Positions 44,469 to 54,230 of a stretch of 64,000 nucleotides of DNA are shown here, piece by piece. The notes under the pieces were generated by a model that saw only the letters and a list, made by a program, of their open reading frames with translations, ran no database searches and was not told the origin of the DNA. The stretch is taken from assembly GCA_910577055.1 (NCBI GenBank), contig CAJTKX010000002.1, positions 186,001 to 250,000 of the forward strand, read 5' to 3'. Position numbers and translations under genes: made by a program. Within the stretch, counting starts at the first letter, position 1; every line of letters starts with the position of its first letter. The DNA comes from an uncultured Christensenella sp. (GTDB taxonomy: Bacteria > Bacillota > Clostridia > Christensenellales > Borkfalkiaceae).

Positions 44469-45809
44469 ATGTATAAGTATCTTATATATTCACAACTTAA
44501 AACCTACGCCAAGGCGGACAAGTCCTTTCATATGCCCGGGCATAAGGCTAGGGGAGATTTTAAGTCTAAATTCCCCATTGCGCCCTTCGATATTACCGAG
44601 CTTTCGTATTCGGACAATCTTTTATGCCCTACGGGCATAATTGCAAAGGCCCAAAACGATTTGGCGGAAATTCTCGGCGCTAAAAATAGTTTTATTTTAA
44701 CCGACGGCTCGTCCTCGGGCGTGCTTTCTATGATGTACGCGTTGTCTAAATTCGGCAACAAGGTAATCGTGCCGCGCAACTGCCACGTCAGCGTGTGGAA
44801 CGCATGCAAGCTTTTCAACCTCGAACCCGTTATAGTTCAAGGCGCCAACGACGAAGGTGTTTTATTGCCGCCTTCGCCCTCGCTTATCGAAAAACTCGTT
44901 TCTAACGATAGGACGATAAGCGGAATGATTGTTACCTCTCCCGACTACTTCGGCAATATCGCGCCCCTTCAAGAATATTCGCAAGTACTTAAAAAGTACG
45001 GGCGATATCTGCTTGTTGACGGCGCGCACGGTGCTCACCTCGCCTTCGAGGACGCTAAAAAAGGTCACGCCGGCTCTTTTGCCGACCTTTGGGTGGACGG
45101 CGCGCACAAAAGCTTGCCCGCACTTACGCAAGGCGCGGTGGTTTCGGGCAATAACGACAAGCTTTTACCCCTTTTGGAAGAGGGGTTATCCTATTTCAGA
45201 ACTACTTCGCCAAGCTATCCCATAATGGCATCGGTGGAATATGCGTTTAAATATATTGCAAACAACAGCAAACTTATCGACGACGCAAAGGCGGCGGTCA
45301 AGTCGTTTAGGGAAAAATGTCCCTTAAAGCTTTACCCGTCGGAAGATTGGACGAAAGTTGCCATTGATTTCGAGGGGTTGGGCGTTTCGTCGTATACGGC
45401 GGCTGCTATGCTTGAAAAGAAAGGCATATACAGCGAGCTTGCGGACGGCAAGTATTTACTTTTCTATCTTTCGCCTATGACGGTTGCGGCGGATTTAAGC
45501 AATCTTTTGACTGCGCTTGCCGCAATGGTCGGAGATAAGCGGTTAAAAAAGAATTTTGTCGCTCGCCCGCCTATGCCCGTTACGGCAAGAACGTATAGCT
45601 TCCAATACGCATTAAAGCAGAAACGGGAACTTATTCCCCTAGTACAATCGGTGGGCAGAATGTGCGCCGAAAACGCGGGCGTTACCCCGCCGTGCATACC
45701 CATAATTGCCGCCGGCGAAATGATAACCGAGGGCGCGGTCAGATACCTTTTGTATCAAGGCAGTACGTTCGGGCTTGTCGGCGATAAAATTTGGGTGGTC
45801 AAAAAATGA
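44469..45809 (+). CDS. Orn/Lys/Arg-type PLP decarboxylase, short form
   Basis: 446 residues of the fold-I decarboxylase family. N-terminal SFHMPGHK, the PLP-contact DGSSSG and LLVDGAHGAHL, and the Schiff-base lysine in VDGAHKSLPALTQGA. It lacks the N-terminal wing of inducible E. coli enzymes and resembles Bacillus YaaO/SpeA-group proteins. Substrate is most likely arginine, lysine or ornithine, giving a polyamine precursor. Order decarboxylase-tmk-holB-ricT matches the Bacillus yaaO region. Its TGA overlaps the tmk start. Confidence 0.92.
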   Translation: MYKYLIYSQLKTYAKADKSFHMPGHKARGDFKSKFPIAPFDITELSYSDNLLCPTGIIAKAQNDLAEILGAKNSFILTDGSSSGVLSMMYALSKFGNKVIVPRNCHVSVWNACKLFNLEPVIVQGANDEGVLLPPSPSLIEKLVSNDRTISGMIVTSPDYFGNIAPLQEYSQVLKKYGRYLLVDGAHGAHLAFEDAKKGHAGSFADLWVDGAHKSLPALTQGAVVSGNNDKLLPLLEEGLSYFRTTSPSYPIMASVEYAFKYIANNSKLIDDAKAAVKSFREKCPLKLYPSEDWTKVAIDFEGLGVSSYTAAAMLEKKGIYSELADGKYLLFYLSPMTVAADLSNLLTALAAMVGDKRLKKNFVARPPMPVTARTYSFQYALKQKRELIPLVQSVGRMCAENAGVTPPCIPIIAAGEMITEGAVRYLLYQGSTFGLVGDKIWVVKK

Positions 45810-46429
45810 GGGGCAAATTTATAACCTTCGAGGGGTGTGAAGGCTCGGGCAAAAGCACCCAGCTTAGGCTTTTATCGGAATATTTAACGAGCGTCGGCGC
45901 AGACTTTATAATGACGAGGGAGCCCGGCGGCAGCGCAATTTCCGAGGATATAAGAAAGATTATTTTAAGCGGTAAAAACACCGCAATGTGCGACGAATGC
46001 GAAGCGCTTTTGTACGCGGCGGCAAGGATACAACACTTGCGCGAGATTATCGCGCCCGCGCTCGATGCGGGCAAGCTTGTCGTGTGCGATAGGTTCGTGT
46101 ATTCTTCGCTTGCATATCAAGGCTATGCAAGGGGGCTTGGCGAGGAGTTTATCGAGGGGATAAATTTGATTGCTTTAAGCGATTACCCCCCGAATATGAC
46201 CGTTTTTCTCGATATTTCGCCGTCCGAAGCGTTCAAAAGAAAGCACGGAGCGGACAAAAACGACAGAATCGAGCGGTTGGGGCTTGATTTTCACGAAAAA
46301 GTATACCGCGGCTATAAGTCGCTTTTGTTGAAACACCCAGATATATGTGCCGTTGATTGTAGCGGAACGAAATACGAAACGGCTGAAAAGATAAGAAATT
46401 TATTAAGGGACAAACAGATTATAAAGTAA
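45806..46429 (+). CDS. tmk: Thymidylate kinase
   Basis: 207 residues. P-loop FEGCEGSGKSTQ, the DRF motif CDRFVYSSLAYQG, and lid region near RIERLGLDFHEKV. It phosphorylates dTMP to dTDP. ATG overlaps the previous stop (ATGA); I prefer it to an in-frame start five codons upstream. The next gene starts one base after its stop. Confidence 0.96.
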   Translation: MRGKFITFEGCEGSGKSTQLRLLSEYLTSVGADFIMTREPGGSAISEDIRKIILSGKNTAMCDECEALLYAAARIQHLREIIAPALDAGKLVVCDRFVYSSLAYQGYARGLGEEFIEGINLIALSDYPPNMTVFLDISPSEAFKRKHGADKNDRIERLGLDFHEKVYRGYKSLLLKHPDICAVDCSGTKYETAEKIRNLLRDKQIIK

Positions 46430-46430
46430 G

Positions 46431-47345
46431 GTGGAAAGGCTTTTAAAGGGTACAACCGCATACAAAATTTTATCGGGCGATAGGGCGGCAAACCGACTTT
46501 CGCACGCATATATGCTTGACTTTCCCGACATAAAGAATATGCGTGCGGCGCTGAAAATATTCGCGCTTGAATTTTTCGGCACGGACACGGGTGCGACCCT
46601 CGGCGCGAGAATTTGCAGCGGCAGCTACCCCGACTTTAAAATCTATCCCAAAGAGGGCGAAAAGCTTGCGGCGGACGCCATTGGCGAATTGCTTGAAGAC
46701 AGCGTTCTCCGCCCGGTCGAGGGCGCGAAAAAGCTGTACTGCATAAGCGGGTTCGAAAGCGCTTCCGCACTGTTGCAAAATAAGCTTTTAAAGACCTTGG
46801 AAGAGCCTATCGAGGGCGTACACTTTTTACTTGGCGCGGCTTCCCTTGCGCCCGTTTTAGACACGGTTAAATCGCGTGTGAAAATTCTGTCCGTGCCGCC
46901 CTTTACCGAGGAGCAGATATATTCCGCATTAGAGCGCGCCGGGCATAACAAGATGAACGAGGCGGCGGCAAGAAGCTCGGGCGGAATTTTGGGCGCAGCG
47001 GAAAATATGATAAGCGGCGGTTGGTTCGAAGAGGTTTTATCGGCAGCCGAAGAAATATGCACCACCGTTCGCGTCGGCGATATCGGCGCGGTTGCCGCTA
47101 AATACGGAGATACAAAGTACAAGGCGGAGCTTTTGTGCGAAGTGCAAAGGCTTTACTTTTCCGCCTTAAAAGGCGACGGTAAGGCGGCAAAGGTTTTGCA
47201 GCCCGCCGCGATAATTTACGCGCTTGAAGAGTTGAACGTGGCGTTTGCCGATTTAAAGTTCAATGCAAACTTTCAAGGGCTGTTGTACGACTTTTTACTT
47301 AAAGTCGCTAAGGAGAATACCAAATGGCAACGATTACGGCAGTAG
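46431..47345 (+). CDS. holB: DNA polymerase III subunit delta'
   Basis: 304 residues, GTG start. A divergent AAA+ clamp-loader subunit with NRLSHAYMLDF, NKLLKTLEEPIEGVHFLLGA and ILSVPPFTEEQIYSAL. The P-loop is degenerate, as usual for delta'. Context tmk-holB-ricT supports the call. It overlaps ricT by 22 bases. Confidence 0.92.
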   Translation: MERLLKGTTAYKILSGDRAANRLSHAYMLDFPDIKNMRAALKIFALEFFGTDTGATLGARICSGSYPDFKIYPKEGEKLAADAIGELLEDSVLRPVEGAKKLYCISGFESASALLQNKLLKTLEEPIEGVHFLLGAASLAPVLDTVKSRVKILSVPPFTEEQIYSALERAGHNKMNEAAARSSGGILGAAENMISGGWFEEVLSAAEEICTTVRVGDIGAVAAKYGDTKYKAELLCEVQRLYFSALKGDGKAAKVLQPAAIIYALEELNVAFADLKFNANFQGLLYDFLLKVAKENTKWQRLRQ

Positions 47346-48412
47346 TTTTCAAGGAGGGCGGCAAGGTCTATTATTTTGCACCCAAAGAAAACGAAGAATA
47401 TAAAGTCGGCGCGGGGGTTGTGGTTGAAACTTCCCGCGGGATAGAATATGCAACCGTCGTGACGCCGCGTGCGGAAGTTGACGACGAAAAGCTTGTTCTG
47501 CCCTTGAAAAGCATAGTAAGGGCGGCGACCCCTAAGGACGACGAAACCCACAAGAAAAATATCGAACGCCGCGCGGGCGCAATGAAAACCGTGCGCGAGA
47601 AGATTGAAAAGCACAATCTTGAAATGAAGCTTATCGACTGTGAGTTCGCTTTTGACGGCTCCAAGGCGGTTTTTTACTATTCTGCGCCCCAACGCGTTGA
47701 TTTCAGAGAGCTTGTAAAAGAGCTTTCCTCTTGTTTCCATATGCGTATAGAACTGCGGCAAGTGGGTATCCGCGACGAAATCAAGCTAATCGGCGGAATT
47801 TCTCCTTGCGGGCGAGAGTGCTGCTGTTCAAGCTGTATGCCCGACGTTAAAAAAGTATCTATAAAAATGGCTAAAACGCAAGGGCTTTCGCTCAACCCTC
47901 AAAAAATTTCGGGGCTGTGCGGGCGGTTGATGTGTTGTTTAAGCTACGAAAACGACTACTACGCCGAAACTTGCAAGCAAATGCCGAAAATAGGGTCGGA
48001 AGTGCACACTCCCGAAGGCAAGGGCGTTGTCGTAAACGTAAATATGCTTAAAATGCTTATCCGCGTGCGTATAGAGGACAAATCCAAGGACAGCGTCAGC
48101 TATAAGGACTTTACCGTGGAAGAGCTTAATTTCAGACGTCCCCGCGAAACAGAGGACGAAGAACCCGCGACCGACGGCGTAAAAGAAGTTATTACCGAAA
48201 AAATAAACGAGGGCGCGCCCCAAAACGGCGAAGAAAACAGACAAAATAGGAACCGCCGCCGCAAAAAGAACAAAAACAACGGCGGAAATAAACCTAACGG
48301 CGCGCAAAACGCTCAGCAAGGCGCGCCACAGCCAAATAACAACGTTCGTCAGAACCGTCCGCAAAAGAAGTTCAGACAGCACCAAAAAGAGGGAAATGCG
48401 GATAAAAATTAA
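47324..48412 (+). CDS. ricT: RicT (YaaT) PSP1-domain protein with a basic tail
   Basis: 362 residues. PSP1 domain (about 60-150), cysteine cluster CGRECCCSSCMPDVKKVSIKMAKTQGLSLNP and CGRLMCCLSYE (about 165-210). RicT in Bacillus, with RicA and RicF, holds 4Fe-4S clusters and affects RNase Y-dependent RNA processing and sporulation. Residues 290-362 are Asn/Arg/Lys/Gln-rich and disordered, an extension not needed by the family. A 2[4Fe-4S] ferredoxin gene follows. Confidence 0.93.
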   Translation: MATITAVVFKEGGKVYYFAPKENEEYKVGAGVVVETSRGIEYATVVTPRAEVDDEKLVLPLKSIVRAATPKDDETHKKNIERRAGAMKTVREKIEKHNLEMKLIDCEFAFDGSKAVFYYSAPQRVDFRELVKELSSCFHMRIELRQVGIRDEIKLIGGISPCGRECCCSSCMPDVKKVSIKMAKTQGLSLNPQKISGLCGRLMCCLSYENDYYAETCKQMPKIGSEVHTPEGKGVVVNVNMLKMLIRVRIEDKSKDSVSYKDFTVEELNFRRPRETEDEEPATDGVKEVITEKINEGAPQNGEENRQNRNRRRKKNKNNGGNKPNGAQNAQQGAPQPNNNVRQNRPQKKFRQHQKEGNADKN

Positions 48413-48506
48413 CTTGGCTTTAATTTAAAAAATTTTTCAAACAAACCTTTACACAACGGAAAAGTTATGTTATAATTCAAACACTAACAAAAAACGGAGG
48501 AAAATT

Positions 48507-48677
48507 ATGGCACACTCTATTACCGACGAGTGCGTAAGCTGCGGCGCTTGCGCGGGCACTTGCCCCGTAGAGGCAATATCGGAAGGACCCGACAAATACG
48601 TTGTTGACCCCGACGTCTGCATCGATTGCGGTGCTTGCGAGGACGTTTGCCCTACCGGTGCTATCCACGCCGACTAA
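48507..48677 (+). CDS. 2[4Fe-4S] ferredoxin
   Basis: 56 residues with two perfect clusters, CVSCGACAGTCP and CIDCGACEDVCP, the classic clostridial ferredoxin. Carries low-potential electrons. AACGGAGGAAAATT precedes the ATG, and TTTACA/TATAAT-like boxes near 48449-48475 suggest its own promoter. Terminator follows at once. Confidence 0.97.
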   Translation: MAHSITDECVSCGACAGTCPVEAISEGPDKYVVDPDVCIDCGACEDVCPTGAIHAD

Positions 48678-48690
48678 TTTAAGGTAAAAG

Positions 48691-48717
48691 AGCGGGTGTT
48701 TAAGCCCGCTTTTTTGC
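48691..48717 (+). terminator. Terminator of the ferredoxin gene
   Basis: AGCGGG / CCCGCT with an eight-base loop and TTTTTT. Confidence 0.8.
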
Positions 48718-48734
48718 TGTTTTAAAGGATTTTT

Positions 48735-49409
48735 ATGTTGCAACTAAACGAAAACGAGGTTTTTGAAGAGTTTTTCGAGGATAAAAAGATAATACAGAAT
48801 ACCAAGCTATACCGCTTTACGTCGGACAGTATTCTGCTATCCAAGTTTGCGCGCTTCAAAGCGGGTGATAAAGTCGCCGATTTCTGTTCGGGCAGCGGGG
48901 TCGTCGGTTTTCATTTCCTATGTTTAAACCCTAAAATCGAAAGCCTAACGCTTTTCGAAATGCAAAAGGAGCTTGCCGATATGTCCCGCCGCACTGCGGA
49001 ACTGAACGGGTTTCGGTGCGAGGTGGTCGTCACGCGTCTGCAAGATATAGGGCGGGAGTATGACGATAAGTTTTCGCTTATTCTGTGTAATCCGCCGTAC
49101 GAAAAGAGCGGGTTTGAAAACGAAGTTTACGAGCGCGCCGTTTGCAGGAAAGAAATAACCTTGACTTTAAAAGAAATTATAGAGGCGGCTTACCGCAAGC
49201 TTAAATTCGGCGGCAGACTGAATATAATCAACCGCGCGGATAGGGCGGCGGAGCTTTTATATCTTTTAAAGAAGCGCGGCTTGGAGCCGAAAAGAATACA
49301 GTTTGTAGCGGGTACGCCCGCCGCCAAGCCTTACTTGATAATGGCGGAGGCGGTCAAGGGCGGCAAAGAGGGCGTTGAAGTTTTGCCGAATATTATTAAC
49401 GGGAGGTAA
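48735..49409 (+). CDS. tRNA1(Val) adenine-37 N6-methyltransferase-like (TrmN6/YfiC)
   Basis: 224 residues. AdoMet loop VADFCSGSGVVGFHFL, then LFEMQKELADMSRRTAELNG and the catalytic NPPY (ILCNPPYEKSG). N-terminal KLYRFTSDSILLSKFARFK is the family's typical start. It probably methylates A37 in tRNA-Val. In Firmicutes it usually lies near ricT and rsmI, as here. Confidence 0.9.
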   Translation: MLQLNENEVFEEFFEDKKIIQNTKLYRFTSDSILLSKFARFKAGDKVADFCSGSGVVGFHFLCLNPKIESLTLFEMQKELADMSRRTAELNGFRCEVVVTRLQDIGREYDDKFSLILCNPPYEKSGFENEVYERAVCRKEITLTLKEIIEAAYRKLKFGGRLNIINRADRAAELLYLLKKRGLEPKRIQFVAGTPAAKPYLIMAEAVKGGKEGVEVLPNIINGR

Positions 49410-49413
49410 CATT

Positions 49414-50475
49414 ATGACCGATATAGAACTAATAGAAAAACTTTGTAATTGTCGCGGCGCGTCGGGCTTCGAGGACGAGGTGCTCGAAGTCGCGCGCGAA
49501 TATCTCGACGGGGTTGCGACATTCGAAGAGGATAGCATGCGCAACCTCTATATTTACCCCAAGTACAACAAGGGCAATCGCCCTTATTTACTTTTGGACG
49601 CGCACTCCGACGAGGTCGGTTTTATGGTACAAGCAATCAAGCCGGACGGCACCTTGCGTTTCATTCCCATAGGCGGTTGGAACGAGAAATGCTTGCCCTC
49701 TTCAAAGGTGCAAATATACACGAAAACGGGGCATATATTGGGGGTAATCGCTGCCGGCTCGCCCCATTTGATGACTGCGGAACAGCGCAACGCGCCCGCA
49801 AACTACGATAATTTGGTAATAGATATCGGCGCGACCGACGCAAAAGAGACTGCGGAGTTCGGCGTAGAGGTAGGTTTGCCCGTCGTTCCTTTAACTCCCT
49901 TTGTTTACGACGAAAAACACGGCGTTTTGCACGGCAAAGCGTTCGACGACAGAATGGGCGTAGCCGCGCTTTTAAAGTGCATAAAGGATTTGCAAAAATG
50001 CGCTTTACCCCATGATGTATTGGGGGTAATCTCTTCCCAAGAGGAAGTCGGGGAGCGCGGAATTACCGCCGCTATGCACCGTTTAAAGCCCGCTGCGGCA
50101 ATCTGCTTCGAGGGCTGCCCGGCGGACGATACGTCCGCGCCCGCCTATATGATACAAGACGCGTTAAAGGGCGGCGTTATGCTTAGGCATATGGACGCAA
50201 CCGTAATCTGCACGCCTAGATTTACCGAGTTTGCACGAGAGGTGGCGGCTAAAAATAATATTAAGGTTCAAATGGCTGTAAGGCGCGGCGGCGGCAATAA
50301 CGGCGCATACATTATTTCCGCAAACGGCGGCACGCCCGTCATCGTTGCGGGTATTCCCGTAAGATACATTCACACCTTTAATTGTATTGCCGTCAAAGAG
50401 GACTTCGACAGCGTAGTTGCCCTCGGCGAAGAGTTGTGCAAGTCCTTGACGCAAGAAATCGTGAAAGGATTTTAA
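49414..50475 (+). CDS. M42-family aminopeptidase
   Basis: 353 residues from the ATG at 49414 with GGGAGGT just upstream. Metal ligands: LDAHSDEVGFMV (His, Asp), KAFDDRMGVAALL (Asp), SSQEEVGERGI (Glu-Glu), and the C-terminal HTFNCIAVKED. A cytosolic tetrahedral-type peptidase or a related glucanase/deblocking aminopeptidase. Substrate cannot be read. Confidence 0.93.
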   Translation: MTDIELIEKLCNCRGASGFEDEVLEVAREYLDGVATFEEDSMRNLYIYPKYNKGNRPYLLLDAHSDEVGFMVQAIKPDGTLRFIPIGGWNEKCLPSSKVQIYTKTGHILGVIAAGSPHLMTAEQRNAPANYDNLVIDIGATDAKETAEFGVEVGLPVVPLTPFVYDEKHGVLHGKAFDDRMGVAALLKCIKDLQKCALPHDVLGVISSQEEVGERGITAAMHRLKPAAAICFEGCPADDTSAPAYMIQDALKGGVMLRHMDATVICTPRFTEFAREVAAKNNIKVQMAVRRGGGNNGAYIISANGGTPVIVAGIPVRYIHTFNCIAVKEDFDSVVALGEELCKSLTQEIVKGF

Positions 50476-50512
50476 GGCTTGAAACGGTTGTCAAGCCGAA
50501 CAATATTCAAAT

Positions 50513-52258
50513 ATGCAAAAAACAAAAAAAGGTATGTTGCGGCGGTTTGTAAAATACTACCGGCCGCATAAAAAACTGTTCGCAATCGATATGATATGCG
50601 CGTTTATAATTTCGGTTTTCAACTTGGTATATCCTTATATCACCAAAGAGATTATAAACAACTATGTTCCCGATAAGCTTTTGTATCTTATGTTGGCGGC
50701 TGCGGGCTTTTTGCTCGGGCTGTATATCGTCAAGGCGGGACTAAATTACTTTTTGCAGTATTGGGGGCATGTCGTCGGCGTAAGAATTCAAGCCGATATG
50801 CGCAGCGAGCTGTTCAATCACTTGCAAAAACTGCCGTTTTCGTACTTTGACGATAATAAAACGGGCGTAATAATGAGCCGTATGACCAACGATCTGTTCG
50901 AAATTTCAGAGCTTGCTCATCACGGTCCCGAGGACGTCTTTTTATCGCTCGTCACAATGATAGGCGCGTTTATAATGCTTTCGCTTATCAACGTTTATCT
51001 TGCGCTTATCGTGTTTGCCGTCGTTCCGTTCGGAGTGCTCATTTCCGTACTTTTGCGACGCAGAATGATGCGGGCGTTCGGGCAAGTTCGCGTAGTACAA
51101 GGCGAAATCAACGCGGATATAGAAAGCGCGGTTTCGGGTATGCGCGTTTCCCGCGCGTACAGCGCGCAAGCCCACGAAAGTGAAAAGTTCGAAGTCGGCA
51201 ACAAAAAATTCGTCAAAGCCAAAAGCAGACAGTACAAGGTTATGGGCGAATTCGGCTCGTCCATGAACTTTTTTATGGACTTTTTGTACTTTGCCGTGCT
51301 TTTGTCGGGCGGACTGTTTTTCTATTACGACTTAATAAATGCGGGCGAATTTACCGCCTTTGTGCTGTATATAACCACGCTTATAACTCCAATCCGCACA
51401 TTAATTAACATTTTCGAGCAAATTCAAGAGGGAATGACGGGCTTTAAACGCTTTTGTGAAATTATGGATGTCCCGCCCGAAGAGGAGCGCCCCGACGCGA
51501 TTTGTCCCGAAAGCCTTAGCGGAGAGATCGAGTTCGATAACGTTTCTTTCGGTTACAAGAACGACGGCGACGAAAATGCGGTAATTTCAAACTTTTCAAT
51601 GAAAATTCCCGCCGGTAAGACCATTGCGCTTGTCGGGCCGTCCGGCGGCGGAAAGACGACTATTTGCCACTTAATTCCGCGGTTTTACGAAATTGACGGC
51701 GGTAAAATAACCGTAGACGGTTACGATATACGCGATTTGCAGCGTGTTGCTCTAAGAAAAAACATAGGCATAGTCCAGCAAGACGTGTTTCTTTTTAACG
51801 GCACTATCCGTGAAAATATCGCCTACGGCGACTTTTTCGCTACCGATGAAGAAATTATCGCGGCGGCGAAAAAGGCCAATATTCACGACTACGTTTGCTC
51901 CCTTCCGCAGGGCTACGATACTTGCGTGGGCGAGCGCGGCGTAAAGCTTTCGGGCGGGCAAAAGCAAAGGGTATCCATTGCGCGTGCGTTTTTGAAAAAT
52001 CCGCCTATATTGATTTTGGACGAAGCCACCTCCGCACTCGATAACGCAACCGAGATGCAGATACAAGACGCGCTTGTAAAGCTGTCGGAGGGTAGGACTA
52101 CGGTCGTCGTCGCGCATAGGCTTTCCACGGTCAAAAACGCGGACGAGATAATCGTAATGACTTCGGAAGGCATAAAAGAACGCGGCACGCACGAAGAACT
52201 GCTTGCCGCGGGCGGGATATATAAAGAACTGTACGAGTATCAGTTCAAAGGGGCTTAG
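50513..52258 (+). CDS. ABC exporter half-transporter (MdlB/YheH type)
   Basis: 581 residues. Six-helix membrane domain (about 15-310), then ATPase domain with Walker A GPSGGGKTT, signature LSGGQKQR, Walker B ILILDEATSALD and switch histidine VVAHRLS. Exports lipids, drugs or peptides as a homodimer or with a partner; only one half is present here. It begins 38 bases after the peptidase stop, but co-function is not shown. Confidence 0.94.
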   Translation: MQKTKKGMLRRFVKYYRPHKKLFAIDMICAFIISVFNLVYPYITKEIINNYVPDKLLYLMLAAAGFLLGLYIVKAGLNYFLQYWGHVVGVRIQADMRSELFNHLQKLPFSYFDDNKTGVIMSRMTNDLFEISELAHHGPEDVFLSLVTMIGAFIMLSLINVYLALIVFAVVPFGVLISVLLRRRMMRAFGQVRVVQGEINADIESAVSGMRVSRAYSAQAHESEKFEVGNKKFVKAKSRQYKVMGEFGSSMNFFMDFLYFAVLLSGGLFFYYDLINAGEFTAFVLYITTLITPIRTLINIFEQIQEGMTGFKRFCEIMDVPPEEERPDAICPESLSGEIEFDNVSFGYKNDGDENAVISNFSMKIPAGKTIALVGPSGGGKTTICHLIPRFYEIDGGKITVDGYDIRDLQRVALRKNIGIVQQDVFLFNGTIRENIAYGDFFATDEEIIAAAKKANIHDYVCSLPQGYDTCVGERGVKLSGGQKQRVSIARAFLKNPPILILDEATSALDNATEMQIQDALVKLSEGRTTVVVAHRLSTVKNADEIIVMTSEGIKERGTHEELLAAGGIYKELYEYQFKGA

Positions 52259-52266
52259 TCACGCAT

Positions 52267-53070
52267 ATGGTAAGTTTTGTTGCAACGCCTATCGGCAATT
52301 TAAAGGACATTTCTTTGCGCGCATTGGAAGCCTTAAAAGGCGCGGACGTAATTTTCTGCGAGGATACGCGCCATTCCTTAAAACTTTTGAACGCATACGA
52401 AATTAAAAAACCGCTTCACTCTTGCCACAAATTCAACGAGAGGGAGGCGGCTGAAAAAATTATCTCCGCCGCAAAAGACGGCAAAGAGGTAGCTGTAATT
52501 TCGGACGCGGGTATGCCCGTTATTTCCGACCCGGGCAACGTAGTATGCAAGGCGCTTAGAGAGGCGGGTGTAAATTACACGGTTATCCCGGGCGCAAACG
52601 CAGCCCTTTCTGCGCTTATACTTTCCGCCTTTCCCGCCGATAAATTCGCGTTTATCGGCTTTCTTCCCGACAAGGCGGGGGAAAGAAAAAGGCTGTTGGA
52701 ACGTTACAAAAATTTAGACTTAACGCTAATTTTTCACGTTGCTCCGCAAGACGTAGACCCCCATATATGCTCGATTTACGAGGTTTTTGGCGAAAGATAT
52801 GCGTGTGCGGTGCGCGAAATTACCAAATTGCACGAGGAAGCGGTTACTTTTAAGCTTTCCGAGGGGTTAAAAGGCGAAAAACGCGGCGAATACGTCCTTA
52901 TAGTGGAGGGCGCGTCCGCGGAAAACCCTTTAAACGGGCTTACCGAAAAAGAGCATTTGTTAAGCTATATATTGGGGGGAATGGATAAAAAAGAGGCGAT
53001 AAAGCAAGTAGCAAGAGATAGAGGCGTGCCCAAATCCGAAATATACAAAATAGCGTTGGAATTGGACTGA
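52267..53070 (+). CDS. rsmI: 16S rRNA 2'-O-methyltransferase RsmI
   Basis: 267 residues. Start VATPIGNLKDISLRALEALKGAD, SDAGMPVISDPGNVVCKAL and AFIGFLPDKAGERK are the tetrapyrrole-methylase-like hallmarks. It methylates the ribose of C1402. It follows the ABC gene by eight bases. A CCCCC-NN-ATATGC string inside the gene (52757) resembles half of family A but encodes DPHIC. Confidence 0.95.
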   Translation: MVSFVATPIGNLKDISLRALEALKGADVIFCEDTRHSLKLLNAYEIKKPLHSCHKFNEREAAEKIISAAKDGKEVAVISDAGMPVISDPGNVVCKALREAGVNYTVIPGANAALSALILSAFPADKFAFIGFLPDKAGERKRLLERYKNLDLTLIFHVAPQDVDPHICSIYEVFGERYACAVREITKLHEEAVTFKLSEGLKGEKRGEYVLIVEGASAENPLNGLTEKEHLLSYILGGMDKKEAIKQVARDRGVPKSEIYKIALELD

Positions 53071-53093
53071 ATAATTAAGTCGGAGCCTTGCGC

Positions 53094-54167
53094 TTATTTA
53101 TAAACTTCTTCTATTACGCCACCGCCGAGGCAATAGGTTTCGTCGTAAAATACTGCGTATTGTCCTTCCGTTACTGCGCGTTGCGGTTCGGCGAACTCTA
53201 CCAAAGCCGTGCCGTTTTCAAGCGTAACCTTTACTTTTTGTTCGGGCTGTCGGTATCTGAATTTCGCCGTGCAAAACTGCGTTATTTGCGGTATATTCCC
53301 TATCCAATTTAGGCTTGACACTCTGCACGCCTTAGAATAAAGGGGCGTTTCGTCCCCATGCGAAACATAAAGGATATTGTTTTTCAAATCCTTTCTAACA
53401 ACAAACCATCTGCCCTCTTCGCCGCGCTTTCCGCCAAGGTCTAACCCTTTACGTTGCCCTAAGGTGTAGTACATCAGCCCGATATGTTCGCCCACGGTTT
53501 CGCCGTCAAGCGTCACTATTTTTCCCGACTGTGCGGGCAAATACTCTTGTAAAAATTTGCGGAAGTTTCTCTCACCTATAAAACATATGCCCGTGCTGTC
53601 TTTCTTTTTAGCCGTCGCAAGTCCCGTTTCTTCGGCGATTCTCCTTACTTCGGGCTTGGGAATATCCGCAAGCGGGAATAGGACGTTTGCAAGCTGCTCC
53701 TCGCGCACTTGGTTTAAAAAATAAGTTTGGTCTTTGCCCGCGTCGGCTGCCTTTTTAAGGCGGTGACGCCCGCCCGAGTGGTCAATGCCGCAATAATGCC
53801 CCGTTGCTATAAAGTCCGCGCCCATCGAAAGCGCATAATCGCGGAACGGTCCGAATTTAATCTCTCGGTTGCATAAAACGTCGGGGTTCGGCGTTCTTCC
53901 TTTACGGTATTCTTCAAGGAAATGCGCAAAAACCCGTTCTTGATATTGCGCCGCAAAGTTTACGGAATAATAGGGGATATCGAGCGCGGCGCAAACTCTG
54001 CGTACGTCGGCAAAATCGCTTTCCGCCGTGCACGCGCCGTCCGCGGAAGTTTCCTCCCAATTCTTCATAAAAAGGCCTATAACGTTGTATCCTTGCTGTT
54101 TAAGAAGATACGCGGCGATAGACGAGTCAACCCCGCCGCTCATTCCCACGACTACCGTTTTTTTCAT
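53094..54167 (-). CDS. mnmA: tRNA-specific 2-thiouridylase MnmA
   Basis: 357 residues. PP-loop MSGGVDSSIAAYLL, catalytic Cys in VLCNREIKFG, second Cys in STGICFIGERNF. It puts sulfur on U34 of tRNA-Lys, -Glu and -Gln. Its 3' end faces rsmI with 24 bases between. No cysteine desulfurase gene is nearby. Confidence 0.96.
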   Translation of the reverse strand: MKKTVVVGMSGGVDSSIAAYLLKQQGYNVIGLFMKNWEETSADGACTAESDFADVRRVCAALDIPYYSVNFAAQYQERVFAHFLEEYRKGRTPNPDVLCNREIKFGPFRDYALSMGADFIATGHYCGIDHSGGRHRLKKAADAGKDQTYFLNQVREEQLANVLFPLADIPKPEVRRIAEETGLATAKKKDSTGICFIGERNFRKFLQEYLPAQSGKIVTLDGETVGEHIGLMYYTLGQRKGLDLGGKRGEEGRWFVVRKDLKNNILYVSHGDETPLYSKACRVSSLNWIGNIPQITQFCTAKFRYRQPEQKVKVTLENGTALVEFAEPQRAVTEGQYAVFYDETYCLGGGVIEEVYK

Positions 54168-54230
54168 AAAATAATTATAACACGCCCAAGTTCGTTTTGC
54201 AATTAAAAAATTTTATGCTATAATTTTTTT

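Noticed and set aside
45791..45805. tmk starting five codons earlier
   Set aside because: The downstream ATG overlaps the previous stop (ATGA) and gives the normal MRGKFITFEG start.
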